Of a stretch of 64,000 nucleotides of DNA, positions 61,325 to 64,000 are shown piece by piece. Positions within the stretch are counted from its first letter, which is position 1; every line of letters starts with the position of its first letter. The stretch covers positions 1 through 64,000 of the forward strand of contig JBBRNR010000011.1 of assembly GCA_038230215.1 (NCBI GenBank), in the 5' to 3' direction. The position numbers and the translations under genes were made by a program. The notes beneath the pieces were generated by a model. It was not told where the DNA came from. It searched no databases and saw only the letters and a list, made by a program, of their open reading frames with translations. The DNA comes from DASVRZ01 sp038230215. Lineage in GTDB: Bacteria > Verrucomicrobiota > Verrucomicrobiia > Chthoniobacterales > DASVRZ01.

Positions 61325-63289
61325 ATGGCGGACCTCTTCACGGACGAGTTGCAGGGCATTCAGCGCGAACAAAACGAGTTACGACTCCGGCTCGCGGCGT
61401 TGGATAGGAAGATCGAGATGTTAACAACGGCGTCGCCGCCTCCCCTGCCCGTCGCGCCTGAAACGGCTCCAGTGAAATCTGACGCGACTCTGATTTCCGC
61501 CGCGCCGCCAACAGTCGCAAAACCGTCGTGGGAGTTTCAGCTCGGCACCGTCTGGCTGGTGCGTATCGGGATTGTCATCCTGCTCACCGGGCTCGTTTTC
61601 CTCGGCAACTACGCCTATCACCACATCCTTCCCCGACTCGGCCCGTGGGTGAAACTGGCCGTGCTTTATTTTCTCGGCGGCGGACTCGCCTGGCTCGGGG
61701 CGCGGCTGGAAAAAAGCACCGAGCCGCTCCGCAATTACGGTCGTGTGCTCCTCGCTGGCGGCGCGGCGCTGATCTATTACACGACCTACGGCGCGACTTT
61801 CGTGCGACAGTTGCATGTGATCGAGAGTCCGCTGGTCGGCGGGCTTTTGCTGCTCGGCATCGGCGCGATCGTCGTCTGGCTCGCGGAAAAACGTCAGGCA
61901 CAATCGATGGCGTTGACGGCGATTTTACTTTCCTACTACACGGCAGCGATCAATCCGCTGGGCTGGTTTTCTCTCTACTCGAGTCTGATTTTAACGGCGG
62001 CGGCTGTCACTTTTCTGCTGCGTCATCGCTGGACCATGGTCGGCTTTCTGAGCCTTGTCGGCACTTACGGCAGCTATATTTTCTGGCGTTTGGATCGCCC
62101 CATGGAAGACGTCTGGCCCGCCACGGGGTTTCTTTTCGGCTACTGGATTTTATTCACCGCTGCCGTCTTTCTGAGCCGAGCGAAAGCGTTTTCATCGAAG
62201 GACAGAACACTCTTTCTAACGGTGAACAACGCAGCTTTCTACGGTCTCGTCTTTCAACTCCTGCACGCGCCACACCCGGAATGGACAGGCCGTTTTTCAC
62301 TGGGCTTCGGCTCGATTTTGCTCCTGCTCGCCTGGTTGGCGAAACAACGCGAGGGCGGTGATTTATTTCTCGATGGCGCCTATCTCGCGCAGGGTCTTGG
62401 CGTGCTGACTTACGGTCTGCTCACCGAGCTTCATGGCGATCAACTAACGCTCGCGCTCGCGATCCAAGGAACGGTCCTGCTCTCTGGAATGAATCGCCGC
62501 CACGGCTGGATACGCGAAGTCGGTGCCGCGGTCGTGACACTGCTGGCTTTTTCGACCACTTTTTCCAACGCACCCTCCGAGGTGACCAGTTGGGCGCTCT
62601 TCGGCTTGTTGATCATTAATGGCTGGCTGAGCAGAAACTGGAAAAAAACTCCCTCATCTTGGAACTGGCCTGCGGTCGGTTATTGCGCGCTGGCCGTTAG
62701 GACACTTTTCGTGCTCCTGCCCATTCATTTTGCCTTCATTCCCGAGGAGCTGGCGGCGGTCGTCCTCCTGCTGGCACTCGGCCGGATCATCCGTTTGCCG
62801 GAATTGGCGGTCGTCGGCCAGCTTTTGGCCTTCAGCGAGGCGGTTACGTATCTTTTAGAGACGAGTCAAACTCCGATCACCGGCGTCACTCTCCTCGCTT
62901 TGCTGGCGATTGTGCTGTTATTAATTCATTGGTGGCAGCGTCAAAAGACCCGTGATCCCTGGCACATCGGCCAGATTATATTTTTCGGGCTTTTCGTGGC
63001 CGTCATCAGTCGCTGGCTGGATCTCAGCGGATCGTCTTTTCCAAAAACGCTGGCCTGGGCTCTGATCGGCAGCACTTCGCTGTGTCTCGGGCTCACCATT
63101 CGCGAACGTACTTATCGCCTCTGCGGTTTGGGCATTCTTGCGCTGGCCATCGGACGCGTTTTCCTCACCGACATCTGGGGTTTGGACCCGATCTTTCGCA
63201 TCCTGAGTTTCATCGTTCTCGGTGTGGTCCTGCTCTCGCTCGGCTTCATTTACAACAAATTCGCCGACAAGCTAAAAGAATGGCTCTAA
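61325..63289 (+). CDS. DUF2339-family multi-spanning membrane protein
   Basis: A 654-residue protein with a short charged N-terminus that should form a coiled coil (ELQGIQREQNELRLRLAALD), a Pro-rich linker, and then about 18-20 hydrophobic helices (VWLVRIGIVILLTGLVFLGN, and later LWALIG-type repeats). The pattern and length match DUF2339, whose role is unknown. ATG 61325 (MADLFTDELQ) is the natural start. It diverges from deoC with 88 bp between them. Confidence 0.8.
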   Translation: MADLFTDELQGIQREQNELRLRLAALDRKIEMLTTASPPPLPVAPETAPVKSDATLISAAPPTVAKPSWEFQLGTVWLVRIGIVILLTGLVFLGNYAYHHILPRLGPWVKLAVLYFLGGGLAWLGARLEKSTEPLRNYGRVLLAGGAALIYYTTYGATFVRQLHVIESPLVGGLLLLGIGAIVVWLAEKRQAQSMALTAILLSYYTAAINPLGWFSLYSSLILTAAAVTFLLRHRWTMVGFLSLVGTYGSYIFWRLDRPMEDVWPATGFLFGYWILFTAAVFLSRAKAFSSKDRTLFLTVNNAAFYGLVFQLLHAPHPEWTGRFSLGFGSILLLLAWLAKQREGGDLFLDGAYLAQGLGVLTYGLLTELHGDQLTLALAIQGTVLLSGMNRRHGWIREVGAAVVTLLAFSTTFSNAPSEVTSWALFGLLIINGWLSRNWKKTPSSWNWPAVGYCALAVRTLFVLLPIHFAFIPEELAAVVLLLALGRIIRLPELAVVGQLLAFSEAVTYLLETSQTPITGVTLLALLAIVLLLIHWWQRQKTRDPWHIGQIIFFGLFVAVISRWLDLSGSSFPKTLAWALIGSTSLCLGLTIRERTYRLCGLGILALAIGRVFLTDIWGLDPIFRILSFIVLGVVLLSLGFIYNKFADKLKEWL

Positions 63290-63305
63290 TCCTTCTTTAA
63301 AAAAG

Positions 63306-63333
63306 AAAAGGCACGACCGAAGCCGTGCCTTTT
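63306..63333. terminator. Bidirectional terminator between DUF2339 gene and acpP
   Basis: A 10-bp stem AAAAGGCACG (63306-63315) pairs with CGTGCCTTTT (63324-63333). A and T runs on either side allow use from both directions. Confidence 0.88.
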
Positions 63334-63361
63334 CAAATAATGGATGTGAGTTTGGAAAACC

Positions 63362-63604
63362 TTATTTGGCTTTCTCTTCGATGTATTTGACGACATCGCC
63401 GACGCTCTGGAGCTTTTCAGCGTCCTCATCCGGGACTTCGACATTGAATTCTTCTTCGAAAGCCATGACCAATTCCACCGTATCGAGGGAATCAGCACCG
63501 AGGTCTTCAATGAACGACGCCGAGGTGACGACTTGCTCTGGATTGACGCCGAGTTGCTCGACGATGATGTCTTTTACTTTTTCTTCGACTGTTTTGTCCG
63601 ACAT
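63362..63604 (-). CDS. acpP: Acyl carrier protein
   Basis: An 80-residue acidic protein that carries acyl chains on 4'-phosphopantetheine. The attachment Ser is in GADSLDTVELVMAFEEE, the standard DSL motif. The acidic helix II and the ending (DVVKYIEEKAK) are typical. It serves FabF and other synthases. It is transcribed alone, away from the final gene, with the terminator at 63306 downstream. Confidence 0.97.
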   Translation of the reverse strand: MSDKTVEEKVKDIIVEQLGVNPEQVVTSASFIEDLGADSLDTVELVMAFEEEFNVEVPDEDAEKLQSVGDVVKYIEEKAK

Positions 63605-63770
63605 GATGTTTTTTTTGGGGTATTTAAAATCTAGGGTTTAATTGGCAGGGGCTACGCTTAATAAGGAACCGGCACCTTGGCAACATATAAATTTTTGGTT
63701 TTATCATCTTTTTCGCACGCCTTTCCCGGGAATGTCCGTTAACCTCGGTGCCCCAACCTGCCTTTCCGCC

Positions 63771-64000
63771 ATGAGTGACCACGAAAATTCCACCCCTGAG
63801 CCCAATGCGCTCGACCTCCGCTTCCTGCCCTCGTGGTTGAAAGAGGAAAACAGCGCCCCCGCCAATTACGCCAATTTCGACGGGGAGGATCGTGCCCCGC
63901 GTCGCAGTGGCCGCGATGGTGGTGGCGATTTCCGACGCGCCCCACGTCCCGCACAAGGTGGCGGAGGTCGCGATTCCGGCAATCGTGGTCCCCAGCGGCC
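63771..64000 (+). CDS. N-terminal part of an Arg/Gly-rich protein (runs off the window)
   Basis: From ATG 63771 the frame stays open to the window end. It begins MSDHENSTPEPNALDL, contains RFLPSWLKEENS, and then becomes Arg/Gly/Asp-rich (PRRSGRDGGGDFRRAPRP). Such RG-rich, probably disordered regions occur in RNA-binding proteins. The remaining domain is not visible. It is on the strand opposite to acpP with 166 bp between starts, an interval in which I saw no clear promoter. Confidence 0.6.
   Translation, partial: MSDHENSTPEPNALDLRFLPSWLKEENSAPANYANFDGEDRAPRRSGRDGGGDFRRAPRPAQGGGGRDSGNRGPQR

Overview
The window looks like chromosomal DNA of a Gram-negative bacterium of fairly high GC, most likely a member of the Verrucomicrobiota. 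This assignment is an inference. Outer-membrane biogenesis and energy-transfer genes (lptD, lnt, ExbB/ExbD/TonB-like, beta-barrel proteins) show a two-membrane cell. The CBS-less GuaB3-type IMP dehydrogenase, the DUF4412-like secreted protein, the KaiC-like/hybrid-kinase pair and the tmRNA tag (AESNDLALAA) fit that phylum. No rRNA, phage, complete insertion sequence or CRISPR array was seen.

Layout. 0-10 kb: the end of a fibronectin-like protein, an ispD/YqeY/coiled-coil group, tRNA-Ser(UGA) with a duplicated 3' end beside it, a PAP2 phosphatase, an ArnT-like glycosyltransferase, a Maf/SDR/zinc-ribbon operon, leuA and tmRNA. 10-16 kb: a fatty acid desaturase, holA, lptD and ugd. 16-20 kb: a degenerate 21-bp repeat tract, then a metal-uptake module (small His-rich membrane protein, porin, ZnuA-like binding protein, ZnuB-like permease) with no ATPase gene. 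20-25 kb: a hypothetical gene, rsmB, two tandem acyltransferase-3 genes and msrA. 25-33.5 kb: rpoD and dnaG, then a D-Ala-D-Ala carboxypeptidase, phosphofructokinase, an Lrp-type regulator and an aminotransferase. 33.6-42 kb: a beta-barrel protein, hrpB, a 12-unit 21-bp minisatellite, lnt, and an overlapping KaiC-like/hybrid histidine kinase pair. 42-49 kb: tRNA-Met(CAU), a GT4 glycosyltransferase overlapping glgB, a pilin-like protein, and an ExbB/ExbD/TonB-like/zinc-ribbon operon. 49-57 kb: guaB3, fabF and gltB, with a divergent winged-helix regulator across a T-tract-rich intergenic region. 57-64 kb: yceI, a deoC/aldehyde dehydrogenase/ALDH-like operon, a DUF2339 membrane protein, acpP and the start of an Arg/Gly-rich protein.

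How the genes fit together. Most of the window is housekeeping: replication and transcription (holA, dnaG, rpoD), ribosome rescue (ssrA), envelope assembly (lptD, lnt, ugd, dac, acyltransferases), fatty acid synthesis (fabF, acpP), nitrogen assimilation (gltB and a probable regulator), leucine and alanine/aromatic amino acid metabolism (leuA, aminotransferase with Lrp-type regulator), glycogen (glgB, GT4) and deoxyribose breakdown (deoC, ALDH). The accessory signals most worth a second look are the two 21-bp repeat tracts, the repeat at the tRNA-Ser 3' end, the ATPase-less metal module, the KaiC-like/kinase pair and a patchy excess of the pentamer GTTAG/CTAAC.

All calls come from reading the sequence by eye. 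No database search or alignment was run, so family names rest on recognised motifs and remembered family features.
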